NCBI GenBank assembly: GCA_963573385.1
Contig: CAUYLG010033143.1
Location: 38,811-102,810, forward strand
DNA: 64,000 nucleotides
From: Cacajao melanocephalus
Lineage: Eukaryota > Chordata > Mammalia > Primates > Pitheciidae
Reading direction: 5' to 3'
Shown here: piece after piece, positions 1 through 13,790 of the stretch
Numbering within the stretch: position 1 is the first letter of the stretch
Layout: each line of letters begins with the position of its first letter
Notes under the pieces: generated by a model
What the model was told of the DNA's origin: nothing
The model's database searches: none
Seen by the model: only the letters and a program-made list of their open reading frames with translations
Position numbers and translations under genes: made by a program

Positions 1-699
1 CGGAGAGATCATGCCACTTGGTAAAGGGTATGCAGATGTCCGATTTCCTGGATGATGCAACATTGCTACTTTTCTAAGCAGATCTCCAAAGCCAGGACAC
101 AAGGAGTTTTCCTAACTTCCAGGAAGTCACCTGTTGCAAAGTTATTATTGATGTTCTCTTTCTTGGCAATAATAAGAGATTTCTACACAGCATATAGCCA
201 CTGCCACACACTGAGCATCTGTCCACATGCCTTCTACGTCTCAGCCATTCTTGCATTGGAGAGGGTCTGCGTGACTGGGTTTGGGCCAGTAAAATACGGG
301 TGGAAGTGACATATGCCAGCCTCTGACACGGCATTTAAAGTGATGTCACGTGTCTCTAGCCTTCTGTCCTTTCCTGAGATAGCCTTGTAAACTATATGTT
401 CCAGATGACACAATACAAGATGAAAACAGCATGGATTCCTGCATTGTCACCTGGAGAAGAGCCACCCAACCCAGATCATGTAGTGGACATGGGTTGAGGG
501 GCTCTTCTTTACAAGCCCTGAAAGTCTGGGATTTGTTAGCCTGTCCTAACAAGTGCAACCATCTGGCCAGGCTGCAATCACCCTTTCATCTGCAATCACC
601 CTTTCATCTCTCCGTTACTAGGAGAACTGAAATAAAATGAACTTCCTTCCTATTCTTCAAGACCTCTATTATTGACCTTGTCACATGGAGAGACACAAG
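1..699. other. Intergenic, no gene seen
   Basis: No repeat family or coding signal is recognised here. The only structure is a perfect 18-base tandem duplication at 573-608 (unit starts TGCAATCACC). Short open frames on both strands lack codon bias and splice context and are treated as noise. Confidence 0.5.
573..608. repeat. Perfect 18-bp tandem duplication
   Basis: The unit TGCAATCACCCTTTCATC occurs twice head to tail with no mismatch. Two copies only, so a local replication slip is the simplest explanation. Confidence 0.9.
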
Positions 700-905
700 C
701 ACAAACATTGAGTGCCCATGCCAATTACATGTAAGTATCATATGGCATAGCTTCTTTAATCTTCTCCTTTGAACCGGGTGCTGTTCTTATTTTCATTTCA
801 CATATAAAGAAACTGAGGCTCAGAGAGGTTAATTAGTTTGCCCAGAGATCCACAGCTTGTAAGTGGAGTCACAAGGGTTGCAACAGAAGCCGTCTAGCTC
901 CAGAA
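700..905 (-). repeat. MIR SINE, minus strand
   Basis: Contains the reverse-orientation MIR core ACTGAGGCTCAGAGAGGTTA followed by a divergent TTTGCCCAGAGATCCACAGC segment and 'AGTGGAGTC'. MIRs are ancient tRNA-derived SINEs mobilised by L2. Edges are approximate. Confidence 0.8.
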
Positions 906-1136
906 CATGTGTTTTTCCTCACCATACTGTCCCACCTCTCCAACTGGCCTTTTGTTTCAGCACCAGTCCTATTCTGGCGCACTGACCATTTCCACTAACA
1001 AAGTGTTGGCTGCTGGGTGAACTCATGGTGAGACCCTTGATTCTTGCCTGACTCAGTCTACGTTAAGAGAAGCTCATGACACCCAGATCTCAGTGGGTAG
1101 CAAGACATTTGAATGGGACACCCTGGTCCCTTGTGA

Positions 1137-1438
<302 letters not shown>

Positions 1439-1439
1439 T

Positions 1440-2225
1440 GATTGTATTTTTAAAGAGGCACTGCTTCTTGAAAACATTGCAATTCATGACCACTATCGGA
1501 AGCTGTCTTCACAAACAACCCTGGGTCATAATTATTTCCTTGCTATTTTAATGCTTTGCTTTTAACTGAAATCTAGGCATATGCAACCTTAAAATTACAC
1601 AGCTGCCTTCACGGTAAGTCAAATTTCTCAAGGAATATCTTCCACATTAACAATTCATGCTCTGAATCACATTACACGCTGGCCCAAGAGCTGAGTCAAC
1701 GAGGCCTTGGTGTTTTGTATTTTTGTTTCTGTATTTTTCTGAATGGTTCAAATTATATACAATGAGTAGATGTTGTCTTTATAATCAGAAATAAAAGCTA
1801 TTATCTGTTAATGAGGTGCTAGCAGAAAGGAAATGATTCAACTATTACAGAAGCCATAACATCGCTTCTTTAGGGCAAACTCTGACCTCCAGAAATAGGC
1901 TGGTTTCGCTATGCTTAAGCAAACCAAAGATTTCATGTATTCTTACCCTGGAGGCACAAAACATGCTGGTACCAATAAAAACCACATCTAACTCTCTGTA
2001 AACAATAAAGGGCATACTTTTGAAAGCCATGGCACGACTAGATGGTCTAACCACTGAAAGTCTTATTTTAGAAAATCTCAAAGTGTTCAAGTAAGAAAAA
2101 TATTAATACACGTTTTTCCAGTGCTTGGGTCTGAGGACATTTATCTAAGTCTGTCTGCTTGCTACAATTTGACAAGCACGGCCAGGAGGGATCAGTTTTT
2201 CATCCTGGGAGCCAACATGGATCCT
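1440..2225. other. Intergenic, nothing recognised
   Basis: AT-rich single-copy-looking DNA. No repeat, splice-flanked open frame or RNA gene could be supported. Confidence 0.5.
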
Positions 2226-2470
2226 GGAATTTGGACACATTTCTTATTCAAATCCCAGCTTCCACATTCTCTTATCCTGGGATCCTGAGCAAGTTAGTTG
2301 TATCCCGCTGAGGTACAGTTCTAGTGACCTGCGCCCTGAGGACCCTACTGTAAGAATGAGCTGGGATGATTTCTCTGGCACACCCAGCCCAAGGCCTGGC
2401 CCAGAGAAGAGCACTTAGCTCAGCACCTGCTGCATGGTAAAAGTCAATAAATATGAATGATATTATTAAT
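2226..2470 (+). repeat. MIR SINE, plus strand
   Basis: Divergent MIR: 'CAAATCCCAGCTTCCAC', 'TGAGCAAGTTAG' and the 3' end 'AGTCAATAAATATGAATGATATTATTAATAA' pattern follow the MIR consensus in order. The middle is degraded. Confidence 0.7.
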
Positions 2471-3189
2471 AATTAGGAGGATTATTTTTTTTATCTGTGC
2501 TTTGAATGCCTGCTATCAGTTTGACACACAGGATACAGCATTTGCTATGTAAAACTGGCTGGAGTTAGGCGAGAATTGAGCCAGAAATCAAACACCCTCC
2601 AATCCTCTCACTGGGACACCTTTCTGAGCTGGACCTAGAATTGCAAAAAATATGGGTCAGTCTCCTTTTTACAGCTTTGTGATGATCCAAGAGGATGAAT
2701 CCTCCTGTCACTACCATTATTGCTCTCACTGGATCACTCACATGGCCTTATTTTCTCTTTTAAGTTACTTATAATTTCCTTTATGGACATTTCTGCCTTT
2801 TGACTTAGTGGTGTTCTCAGTCCAGACTCTACTCTGTATGAGGACCTAGATGCTCCGATGCTGGTTTTTGGCTGTGAGGGAAGGAGGAAGGGGAGCCCCA
2901 GGTGTTGCAGCAGTTGGGAGGCCAAGAACACAGTCCCACACGCTAGCAGGGCAACTCAGGTGGCGTCTCTGGGCCTCGGTTCCTTCTTTGTACCCCACAG
3001 GGCCCTCTGAGTTCCCAGAAGTGCCCTAACTTCGGAATAGACGTCCTTCCTCCAAATGCCCCCAGCCCACTGCCCCATTGCTTGGTGTGGCTCAGTTCCT
3101 GGCCCCAAAGCAGCTCAGGGTTTTCCCTGCCCAGTGTCTGCTCCAAGCTAAGAATCAGCCCATGTTTGGGATGTGTCATGGAAAGTCTA
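2471..3189. other. Intergenic, nothing recognised
   Basis: No repeat or gene recognised. A minus-strand open frame of 98 codons at 2,943-3,239 runs into the neighbouring MIR and has no supporting feature. Confidence 0.5.
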
Positions 3190-3425
3190 TGCTGGTCTTT
3201 GCAGTCGGCACTTCTGGCTTCAAATCCTGGCTCTCGCACTACTTATTAGGTTTGTGACTTGGGACCAGTTCATTTAACTTCTCAGAGCCTTTGCTTACCC
3301 ATCTGTAAAGTGGGGATCAAGGCACTTATCCCACGCAATTATGTGAAGACGCTAAATAAAGTAAGTAAAGTTCCCACTACAGTGCCTCACACACAGCTAA
3401 CGGTCCCAGAATAATACATACTCTA
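3190..3425 (+). repeat. MIR SINE, plus strand
   Basis: Well-preserved MIR: TTCAAATCCTGGCTCTCGCA, then TTGTGACTTGGGACCAGTTC, then CATCTGTAAAGTGGGGAT, then a CAGTGCCTCACACACAG 3' segment. Confidence 0.85.
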
Positions 3426-4225
3426 AGTACAAGGTCTTGGGCACATAATTTGGCATTTCTAGTGTTTAGAGTCTCCTTCTATAAAATTGGATGATATGAT
3501 TCAGCGATTTTTAGGGTCTTTTGTTATCTCAAATTCTGAAGTCTTTGTAAATGCTGATGCAACTGGAATTTGCCATCTTATCTGAACCCTTAACACTCTA
3601 TTTCTTCTGCAGCACCTGGCAGGGAGCCCTATGCTTGTAGGCAATTTACAAACGCCCTGGGCAATGCCCTCTGCAGTTCTAAAGTTACCTCTTCTGTATC
3701 AGGGACTTGATTTTTCCTTCCCAAACAAATGAAAATGTAGCCAGGTGAACTCCAAACAAAGGCATTCTTTTTTCCTCCATTGAAAATATAGCTTCTGTAG
3801 CATTGTTTGCCTTTTTTGGAATTTCCTTCAATTTGGAACACAGCAGTAAGACTGCATGCGGATTGTACTCACACATCCAAAGCGTCCCAAAACTCAATTA
3901 CATTTTAGTTGCTCCTAAAACAGTGGCATTTGACTTTTAAAAATGGTGAAATTAAAAAAACAGGCAGGGCACAACACAAGCCTTTGCCCCATGCCAGCGT
4001 TTTGAGTGTTTATTCATGCATTTCACAATTTGTCTAGAATGAAAACTAAACCAGAGAAATTGAAAATTCCATGTGAATAGAAAATCCCCTGTTTATTATA
4101 AGGAAGGTCTCTTCTCAGCCAGAAATGAATACAAACTGTGGCTAACACTCCCCCATGGGCACCAAGGAAGGAGAACTGTCCAGACCCCAGGCACAACCAG
4201 TGCCTAAAGAATATCTTAGTTTATA
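3426..4225. other. Intergenic, nothing recognised
   Basis: AT-rich DNA without a recognisable repeat family, exon or RNA gene. Confidence 0.45.
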
Positions 4226-4480
4226 GTGTTATTGCTCAGCCGTTTCCTTTATATAGTCCTGCATATATAATCATGTATTAGTTTATAGAATTAGTGCTTG
4301 AAGTATGACTTACTGCTTACATATATCTAGTTTATATAACCATACTTAATACTTATATCTACTTAGTTCTATATAATCTTTCTATATAATCACATGGGTA
4401 TTGTAGTCGGAGCTGTACTGACACATTTAGTGCTGATTTATAGAATCCTTCTATATAACCATATAGTAGTTTGTAGTAGG
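4226..4480. repeat. Degenerate TATATA-rich repeat block
   Basis: Irregularly repeated variants of 'TAGTTTATAGAAT', 'TTCTATATAATC' and 'TTCTATATAACC' recur about every 30-60 bases. It directly abuts the LTR-like block that follows and may belong to it. Confidence 0.5.
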
Positions 4481-5345
4481 AGGAATGCCTAGAACAGTCA
4501 CAGAATAGAAGCAATACATGGGAAAACAGCCAGACCAGGACAAGAACCAAAGACCCAGGCGGTGGCGTCCTGCCTGAAGGGGCATACGCTGTATGGCAGG
4601 CTTGGAGCAAGAGTTTCTCCTGATAAAGGAGTTGTAGTACCTTGCATCCAGTTCCTGTGGAAAGTTGGCCTCAGGCCTGAGATCCTGGAAATAACCAAGG
4701 GAGAAAAACCCCTCTGGTGTGATCAGTCATGGTGGCTGTACACCCTGTCAGTCTTTTCTCGCTTCTGTGCTAGCTCAAAAAATCCTCCCATAAATATCTT
4801 AAGAGAAGAGCACAAATCTGTCAGCTCCCACTGCATTGGCTTACAGTATCCTTCTATTAGAAATCCTTTGAAATCTCCAGCCCCCAATAAGAAGTGTTGC
4901 GCACAACACCTGTTGCACACAGCCCACCTCCTTGCCTCGGTGACCTAATGGGGGTGGACCCCTTTTCTGCACACGACTCTCTACTACTGTGCACGGCACG
5001 GCCCCCTGCTGTGCACAGCCCACCTCTCTGCCCAGGTGACATAATGGGGTAGCCCCCTCGCTTGTGACTCAGGTGATTATGTATGCTCTATTACTAAGCC
5101 TATAGATGATGACCTCACTCACGACCCTGCCCCTAGCTTGTACCTAATAAATACAGATACTCTTGGGCATTTGGGGGCCCACAGATCTCTGCTCACAGGT
5201 GATGTGGCCACCCCGGGTCCAGATGCTCTTCACCAGTTCTTCAGTGTCCTGTCTCTTTACTTCTCGGATCCTGCACCTCAACACAGCATAAGCGACACCC
5301 CATGACCCTGTGGGGCCTCCACAGCCTCCACAAACTAACAGAAGA
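4481..5345 (+). mobile_element. Probable solitary ERV LTR
   Basis: The block has LTR architecture. A promoter-like GC-mixed region and an internal ~100-bp tandem duplication precede AATAAA at about 5,147 and then a C/T-rich R/U5-like stretch with 'CCTGTCTCTTTACTTCTC'. I think of ERVK-type LTRs but cannot name the family. No gag, pol or env reading frame is next to it. Boundaries are approximate. Confidence 0.45.
4914..5059. repeat. Imperfect ~100-bp tandem duplication inside LTR
   Basis: The segment GCACACAGCCCACCTCCTTG...GTGACCTAATGGGG (4,914-4,955) recurs as GTGCACAGCCCACCTCTCTG...GTGACATAATGGGG (5,014-5,053). The two copies are about 99 bases apart, with a few substitutions. Confidence 0.8.
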
Positions 5346-5944
5346 AAAATCACGGTGAATGCCTCTGCTCTGCAGAAAGAGAGCCCCCATTTACTTGAAG
5401 AATTAGTTTGAAATGGCCATTTCCTGGAACCATGAGGTGACGCGGAGGTCAGGTCTAATCAACAACTATAAAAGCCTATTAAATCCCATGGGTGCAGTTT
5501 TATAGTAACTGGAGTGTGGAATTTTAATCTCCTGGCATGGAGGGGAAATGTGGAAGAATGCAGAGCTGAAGTTCTGAAACAGCATGTTTCTTTGTAAGAG
5601 ACATTGCGGCTACCCTACCCCAGGCTTCTCAATAGCTGGGACCCTGCTCCGAAGGCCCCAGTGGGGCAGATGAACATGAAGCAGAAGAGGTCTGGTGGGG
5701 TGAAGAGGGAAAGAGATTCAGGAACTTGGAGCCTCTCCCCCTGAGATTTCTAGGGTTCTACCTGTGTCCCTCCCTGTGTTCTTTGGCCTGGAGCACACAG
5801 TTCTTCTAAACCTCTTACATTTTAAAAAAACCAGCACTCTACCATTAATGATGGAGGAAGAAGCCAGGATAAAACAATTCCCTCCTGGACGGACCCACCC
5901 CTGAACACCTCCACCTTCCTCCCTCACTCCTTTTCTTAGTTCAT
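5346..5944. other. Intergenic, nothing recognised
   Basis: No repeat family or gene recognised between two LTR-like blocks. Confidence 0.45.
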
Positions 5945-6951
<1,007 letters not shown>

Positions 6952-7275
6952 ATACCAAAGAAATGAAAAGAAGTTAATGGTTGTCTTTAACTTCTTTAAA
7001 AGTTTATTAATATAGGGCACATGAAAGATTGAGGCCAGAGAACGCCTGGGTAAGTCTTCAGTAAGCTATAAATATCACAAAAATATTTGTCAGTATTAGT
7101 ATTTCTATTTCAGAAGGAAACCATAAAGCCAGATTGCCTGAGTATTTTTCTGTAGTTTCAGCTGGAGTGAATCTGGAGGCTCTTGACAGCCTGTGGAGGC
7201 TAAGGCTCCCGACTGCAGTGAGACCCACACCCAGCTAAGCAATGGAGGGCCCTGGGGCAGACCCGCTCCTTAGGC
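6952..7275. other. Intergenic, nothing recognised
   Basis: Short stretch without a recognised repeat or gene. Confidence 0.4.
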
Positions 7276-7545
7276 TGCTGGCGAAGTAGTAAAGCTTGGC
7301 ACTTAGGAGTTCGGGCCCTGTCAATGGACACAGCTCAGTCCAAGACCGGTTCTGCCACTGATAAACATGATCTTGAGCAAGTGCTTTTGTCCTTTAAGCC
7401 TCTGTTTTCCCAGTGTAAAATGGATAGGAATACTCATTTTCAAGACCAGTGTAAGTATACAATAAATAGCACATGGACTGTGGCAAGCATACAGGTGACA
7501 CATACATACTTAATAAATCATAGCTTTCATGACGCTCATTAGTGA
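7276..7545 (+). repeat. MIR SINE, plus strand
   Basis: GGTTCTGCCACTGATAAACA, TCTTGAGCAAGTGCTTTTGT, CAGTGTAAAATGGATAGGAA and a CAATAAATAGCACA segment occur in MIR order. Confidence 0.85.
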
Positions 7546-7929
7546 TCTCACGTCTCAGCAGTCTATCTACAGTCTCTTGGTGAAATCAGGTGGTGTCCTC
7601 AGCCCCAGATTAGAAGGGCAGGCATACCTCCACCAGTCAGAAACCCTCTGCAGTGGAGAGAGCCAGATGCTAACATCCTAAATACCGACTTTACAACGGG
7701 GGCTCCGTTTGCTGGGAAGATACGCAATTTAGCGAAATGAACCAGCAGCCAACCCCTGCACTGCCACATTTTCAGACTTTGGAGGCCATAGGTAGCAACA
7801 TAAAATGTTGCACTTATTGCCATCCTGTTACACAAGTTGACCCTAGGATAACACCTCCATATCCTTTTCTTAGACAATTTTATCCTCCTTAGGCTCTCTA
7901 GATACTGAAAACTACTGGCAATACAGTTT

Positions 7930-8475
7930 GTAGCCCAAAGCTCTCTTTCAAGCTCCAGACCCCCAGATCCTTAACACCTCCTTGGGTTTTCACAGCCTCA
8001 TCAAACTTCACACATACAAAGTGGAAGTCTTTATTGCTTCGCCTTCTTTTCCTCCCAGATTGATCATCTCCTTAAATAATGCTTCCATGAACATGGGTGA
8101 CCAGTAACGGGCCATCCTCGACTCCTCTGAGCGCCTCACATCTAACTCATCTCAACTTTGCTGGCTCATTCTCCAAACTTTGCCTCCAATTCTCTCCTGC
8201 AGCCCAGGACCACTCTCTGAATGATCATACTCTTCCATCTGATCTCACTGAGGCCACTCTTGCTCCGCTGAAATGCTGTCTGTGATGAGCAGTGAGGGTG
8301 AACTTTGTAACACCAAATCCTATCACATCATCCTATTCACAAGAGAGAACAATGGCTTGGAATGGGACAGTGGTCATGGAGATTCAGGGAAGTACAAAAG
8401 CGGGGACCCTGCCTGTTCCGCGCCTGACAACGTAATTGGTACTCAATAGTGATCTGATGAGCAAATGCACGGATC
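7930..8475 (+). repeat. L2 LINE 3' fragment, plus strand
   Basis: C/T-rich coding-like text (CTCAAGCTCCAGACCCCCAG-like start, ATCCTCGACTCCTCT) ends in the L2 3' tail. There 'GACCCTGCCTGTTCC', 'TTGGTACTCAATAGTGATC' and 'GATGAGCAAATG' parallel the usual cleavage-proximal L2 end. Internal deletions are likely. Confidence 0.65.
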
Positions 8476-9639
8476 TCATTCCCTTGTGTCCCTTTTCTAG
8501 AATATGAATAATTTTTTCAAGGAATGTTCAATTCCTTCACATGCCACAGTGGCAGAAGACAAGGGAGACTCATGGTTTTTTTTCACTAAAGATTCCTCTT
8601 GGAATTCCTCTCTGTAATCTCTGGCTCTTGATCTTTTCCCTACTTCTCCAGTAGCAAAAATATTGCTTTTATCATATGCTACTGTAAGAAAAATACAATG
8701 TGCCCAGTCCACATTCTTATCTGACTTCCTTTGGAGACATAAATCAGAGTTGGGTTGAGTTCTGTATGCAACTGCTCGGGGTAAGAGGGGAGATACATTC
8801 ATATATATGTCATTTTAGATGCATTATGTAAGTTGAGTTCTGAAACCTGAGCTCTGTCTTTAAAGATTTTCTGTGAGATAAAAGAAAGGAACCTACATAC
8901 GGCTCCACCCCCTGCCTATGGGAGCTGCTTGATAGTCCGTAAATACACTTGTCCATGGGACACAAGCTCAGGGTGAGAACGCAGGAAGCTCCAAGGTCAT
9001 GGGAACTGGTGCTGGTCGGGGGCAAATCAAGGGCACCATGGCGAATTGTATATGAAGCTAAACTTATTCCTTTTATCTTTATTATATCTATATAATATAG
9101 ATATTTATGTGTATAAAAATATGTATATAAAATATAATTATTTTTATTTTCATGATCCATGATGTGATTTTAATAGTGATCATAACCAGAATCACTGTAT
9201 TATTAGGCATTTTGAAATTGTACTGCACGTCTCCCAAACACATTTGGCCTCTCATGTACCTCAGCCAGCAGGAAGGAGAAGCTGCAGTTCATTAAGCATC
9301 AACACCTCCAAAGAGATGTACCTGACACCCAGCAGGACCATCGAGAGATCACAGAAACCAGCCAGAGTGGTCTAATAGACAACACGCCACCAAATCAAAG
9401 CTCAGGAACCACCCACCTCGTTCGGCCCTTTCTTTAAGCCTTCAGCTCCCATTCTCTGCTTTCACCCCACTCAGAAGGTGCTAAGGCCTCCCCAACAACA
9501 GCAGAACAAGGCAGGATGGAGGCAACTCACACTTTGACCTGGAATAACTATTTACTGCTGAGAATCCTGACTCTATTTTCTGATTGTGTGCACTGGTCAC
9601 ACTTCCCGGATATTTGATCAGTTTCTAATTTTACACCCA
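8476..9639. other. Intergenic, nothing recognised
   Basis: No gene or repeat family assigned. An AT-rich patch at 9,065-9,165 (ATATAATATAGATATTTATG-like) is the only compositional feature. Open frames of 101 and 116 codons on the minus strand have no coding signature. Confidence 0.45.
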
Positions 9640-10063
9640 GTTATGGGTTGAATTGTGTCCCCACAAAGGTGTTGGAGTTCTCACCCCTAGTACTATAGGA
9701 TGTTACCTTATTTGGAGATAGGGTCTATGCAGATTTAACTAGGTAAGATGAGGTCACCAGATGAGCCCCGATCCAATAGGAAAGGGGAAACCTGGAGGAC
9801 GATGTGAGGACACTAAGGGAGAATGTCGAGTGAACATGGAGGACTGCAGGGATGCATCTACAAGCCAAGGAATGCTTGAGGCTTCCAGAAGCCAGGAGAG
9901 AGGCCTGGAACAGCTCCTTCCCTAGCACCGTCAGAGGGAGCACAGTCCTATCGACACTTTGACTTGTGACTTCTGACCTCCAAAACTGCGAGACAATAAA
10001 TTTCTGTTTCGAGCCACCCAGTTTGTGGTATTTTGTTACAGCAACTCTAGAAAATTAATGCAA
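9640..10063 (+). mobile_element. MLT1-type MaLR LTR, plus strand
   Basis: Starts TTATGGGTTGAATTGTGTCC. It contains the MLT1 pattern 'GATGTGAGGACAC', a GACAATAAATTTCTGTTTCG polyadenylation region and the 3' end CACCCAGTTTGTGGTATTTT...AATTAATGCAA. A complete solitary LTR. Confidence 0.85.
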
Positions 10064-10107
10064 GCCTGTATTTCTACACAGAGACATTCTGAAGTTATTA
10101 CAGAGTC

Positions 10108-10412
10108 ATTCCTAAAAGTGTAGGTCCTGGTGTTTGATAGACCAGGAATGAATTGTGGCTCCTTCACTTTCAAGCTTTGTGACTACAGACAAATCACTCC
10201 ATCTCTCTGTGCCTCAATTTCTGTAATTTGGAAAAAAAAAAAAAAAACAAGACATAAAATGACTTCTTACATAGCATGGGGATGGTGCATTAAGTGATCA
10301 TCTCACAGGCTGCTCAGGGTTCTGAGATGAGGCCAGCGCCTGTGAAGTCCTGAACAGAGGGTCTGGCTCAGGTGGTGTCGGCACCCTTAGCTACTGGGAT
10401 TATTCCTTGGGA
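10108..10412 (+). repeat. MIR SINE, plus, with internal A-run
   Basis: TTGTGGCTCCTTCACTTTCA, CTTTGTGACTACAGACAAAT and CTCTGTGCCTCAATTTCTGT match MIR. A run of about 15 A at 10,231-10,246 interrupts it before the diverged 3' half. Confidence 0.75.
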
Positions 10413-11715
10413 TCATGGAGTGCTTGTTAGTGGGAGCGTGTGTCTCTTGCAACATGAAACCTGAGATCAGCATGGCTCCAGGGCTGGCTTCATGGCACCC
10501 AAACTGTTCAGTCACACAGGGCCCTGCATTCAGAAGGGCCCCACCCTTGGTTTAATGTCAGATGCTTTTGGAAAATCGCATCACATGGGGATCAAAGACT
10601 GACCCCTGGATTTGAGAACAGCGGGGGTCATCGGGGACTTTGACAAAATCGGTTCAAGGGGCAGCATCCTGGCTAGAGTGGTACAGTGGAAGAAGCAGAG
10701 GAAGGGACTTGGGGACAGTGAGCACCGACGTGCTTGTGAAGAGTTCTTTGTAAAATGAAGCTGAGAAAGAGGTGGGAGCTAGAAGTAAATCTGGAGTCAA
10801 GAGAAGGTTCTCTCAAGATGGGCCATGCTACAGTATGAGTGCACCTGGATGGAAATCACTCAGGAGACGGAGGGAGACACTGGTGTCCCAGCAAAGAGCA
10901 GGACAGTTGCTGCAGTAATGCCCCTGAGTACCTGAGACAAGCCTGGGTGGTCTGCATACCGGAGAGTGCGCATCTGTTCTATCCACGGAAGCGGGCGGGA
11001 GCTGGAGCCTGTGGCTGGCATGCAGGTGGCCTGGTAGTATTTGGGAGTCATGGAAGTTCTGAGGATTAGTTCTAGTTTCTGTGCAACAGAGCAAGGTCCT
11101 GTCTCAAAAAAACGAGAAAGTGAGGAGGGCGGAAGGAGGTAGGAGGCTTGAGAAGGGAGGGGTCAGGGTGGGGATCATCCAGGGCATGTTATTTCCAAAG
11201 CCCATTAGTGGGTTGTGAAAGCAATTGAGAAAAGCTGCTGTCAGAGCATTTTAATGAAATGAAAGAGGATAGGATCAGCGAGAAGAAAAAAGGAAATATC
11301 AAAATAGTAAGTGTTAGTTCCCCAAACTTGCCTTCACTCCTACACATACAAAAATGTAATTTTAAAAACAAGTTTGTCAAAGATGGATCTGAAGAGGCGT
11401 GTGGACGGACTAAGAAAAGGGAGCTGGACCCCTCGAGACTGGCAACCGTGAATCCCTTAAGGAGACTGTGGTCTTAGGGCAGGCACAGCCTAGGGGAAGT
11501 GTGCTTCAGCAGGGGGTGGGGCTGAGTCCGGGGAGTGCCCTGAGAGAGACCAGGCAAGAGAACTGAGGAATATACAAGGAGGTGTTCTGTGATATATTAT
11601 GAAACATATGTCTTGTCTTTAACCCTGTTTCCTGGCATACAACTCCAAAAATCCTTAGAATCTCCAAAGTGACGTGTCTGCATGCTAATGAGCTGATTGA
11701 CGGCTGACAGTCCCT
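10413..11715. other. Intergenic; only an Alu 3' stub
   Basis: Nothing coding is recognised. At about 11,078-11,113 'GCAACAGAGCAAGGTCCTGTCTCAAAAAAA' resembles the last 30 bases of a plus-strand Alu without the rest of the element. A G/A-rich stretch follows at 11,115-11,175. Confidence 0.5.
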
Positions 11716-12305
11716 GGTCACAGGAAAGACCAAGGCAGGATTAGAGGACTGGGACTTTCAGCCATTGTCTCATCTCCAGGGATAGGAGAGGGGCTGAAGG
11801 TTAAGTTGATCACCAATGGCCAGTGGTTTGACCAAGCATTGTAATGCCTGGTTATGAAGCTTCCACAAACACCCCAAAGGCCTACGTTCAGAAAGCTTCT
11901 TGGAAGCTGGGGTTTCCTGGAATGTGGCCTGCCCAGGGCGGGCATGGAAGCTCTGTGTCACTTCCCATCCCTCGCCCCATGCTTCCTTTCCTCTGTATCC
12001 TTTGCAATATCCTTCACAACAATCCAGTAAATATTTGTTTTTTCCTGAGCTCTGTGAGCTACTCTAGCAAATTAATCAAACTCGAAGAAGGGGCTGTGGG
12101 AACCCCAGCTTGACGCCAGTCGGTCAGCAGATCCAGAGGCTGGGACTTTCAGTCCTTGTGGGAAGGTGGGGTGCCAGTCTTGTGAGACTGAGCCCTCACC
12201 CTGTGGGAATTGAGCTGGTGTCCACTGCTTGGTGTGGGGAGGGAACCCCCACACATTTGGTCACAGAAGCCTTCTGTATTGATGATTGTTGTGAGAGCAC
12301 AGGAA
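11716..12305 (+). mobile_element. ERVL-like LTR, plus strand
   Basis: Contains the LTR-typical string CTGAGCTCTGTGAGCTACTC, followed by TAGCAAATTAATCAAACTCG, GGCTGTGGGAACCCCAGCTT, a GTCTTGTGAGACTGAGCCCT block and CACACATTTGGTCACAGAAG. I recognise this order from MLT2/ERVL-class LTRs, but the exact subfamily is uncertain. No internal retroviral reading frames are seen. Confidence 0.55.
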
Positions 12306-13790
12306 AAACACGATTTTGTTTTGTTTTGTTTTTCACGTTCAGGTTATACATGAAAACATGGAATTCTTGCTGGGAAGGAGGCAGCAGGAGGTGGAGGAGG
12401 GACAGAGGCCAGGGGCAGGGCCACGGATTGCAAAGAATGGTGGTGTCTGAGCAGAAGCAGCTCTGCAGGGAAAACAAGATTTCACATTTCCTCCTCCAGA
12501 TGAAGGGCAGGGGAATTGTGTCCCCTTAGAAACACTCTTTTGCAGGGAGGTTCTGTTAAATGGCTCATCGGGAAATGTTTCAAGGGTCACAGGGCGGCTT
12601 TCTCCTCTCTGTGCTGGGCTTTTCCCATGGCATGTGAACAATTTTGAAGTCAAATGGTATCATAGCTGGGTCAATTTCTCCAGCACTCACCCAACAATGT
12701 TTTCCTCAAAGGCAGTTTCTTAAATTAAATAATCCTGAATCATATCGTTCCTTCAGCTCAGTCAACCTTCAATAGCTATATTGCTATATTTACTGCTTTT
12801 TATCTCTGCTTCTAGAATGGTATTTTGTAAAAGCATCATAATCCTTGTGAAATATGAAGTATTGGTTCTTACGCCAAGCTCTTTTTGTCTCTCTAAAAAA
12901 CTTGAGCAGCGCTTTCTCTGGAGCCTTTCATACCTTCATTAAACCATCTTCCATGAGAAACAGAAGTAATTCCTCAGAATACTGAAGACCAGCTACAACC
13001 CAGAAGTTTACATGGGCTTGTGGGAAACTGTAGCTAAAATAACAGCTTTTCCTTTTCTGCTGTTCATTTTCTTTTGCTCTTAGGGTTGATAACTTTTTCT
13101 TTTACAGTAATTATTTTTATGGTTTATTGATTCTTAAGCTAAATGAAATATACCTGAGAAAAAAATCTTTCAAAAGAGGTTGATTTCCTCCTTATATCAG
13201 TAGTTCAAATTAGACCTTATCATGATCTACCTCCTGAGGTCTCGAACCACAGTATTTAAAATATCTGATTCTGTATGTCCCTGCCATGTTATTCTGGTTT
13301 CTCGGCCATTACTCCAGCTGCTGCATGCTCAGAATAGCAGACACGTGGAATTCTTAGTGGTTTGTCACTGGTAGGCGCTTCATGTTAAATGGCAACCTCC
13401 TGGCACAACAAGGTGCTTCATTTCTGAAATCTCTTATGATCTGCTAGCTTGACGTAATTTACATATCCAACCCTGTTAGGCTTCAATGGCAGGGCCTGTG
13501 CAACCTACCAGACGTTGGGGGGCGATGATGTTGATTACAGCACAGAAAGGATGGAGGTGGGAAGGTGCCTTATGCACTCAGATGCTCACGTGGATTTGAG
13601 TAAGCACTTGACAAGCTACTAGCATGGGTGGTGAGGGTGTGTGCTGCTGTGCCCCGACCTGGTTAGGAGATTCTCTTTCAGATCTTCACATTCTCTGGTC
13701 TCCTAGACCCACAGCTCTCAGTGTCTTCTATCCTATTCATTACTTACCCTTCAAGGAACTCAGGGCCAATAACAATAGAAACAGAAATCT
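12306..13790. other. Intergenic, nothing recognised
   Basis: Starts with a short TTTTG run, then single-copy-looking DNA. No exon, RNA gene or repeat could be supported. Confidence 0.45.
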
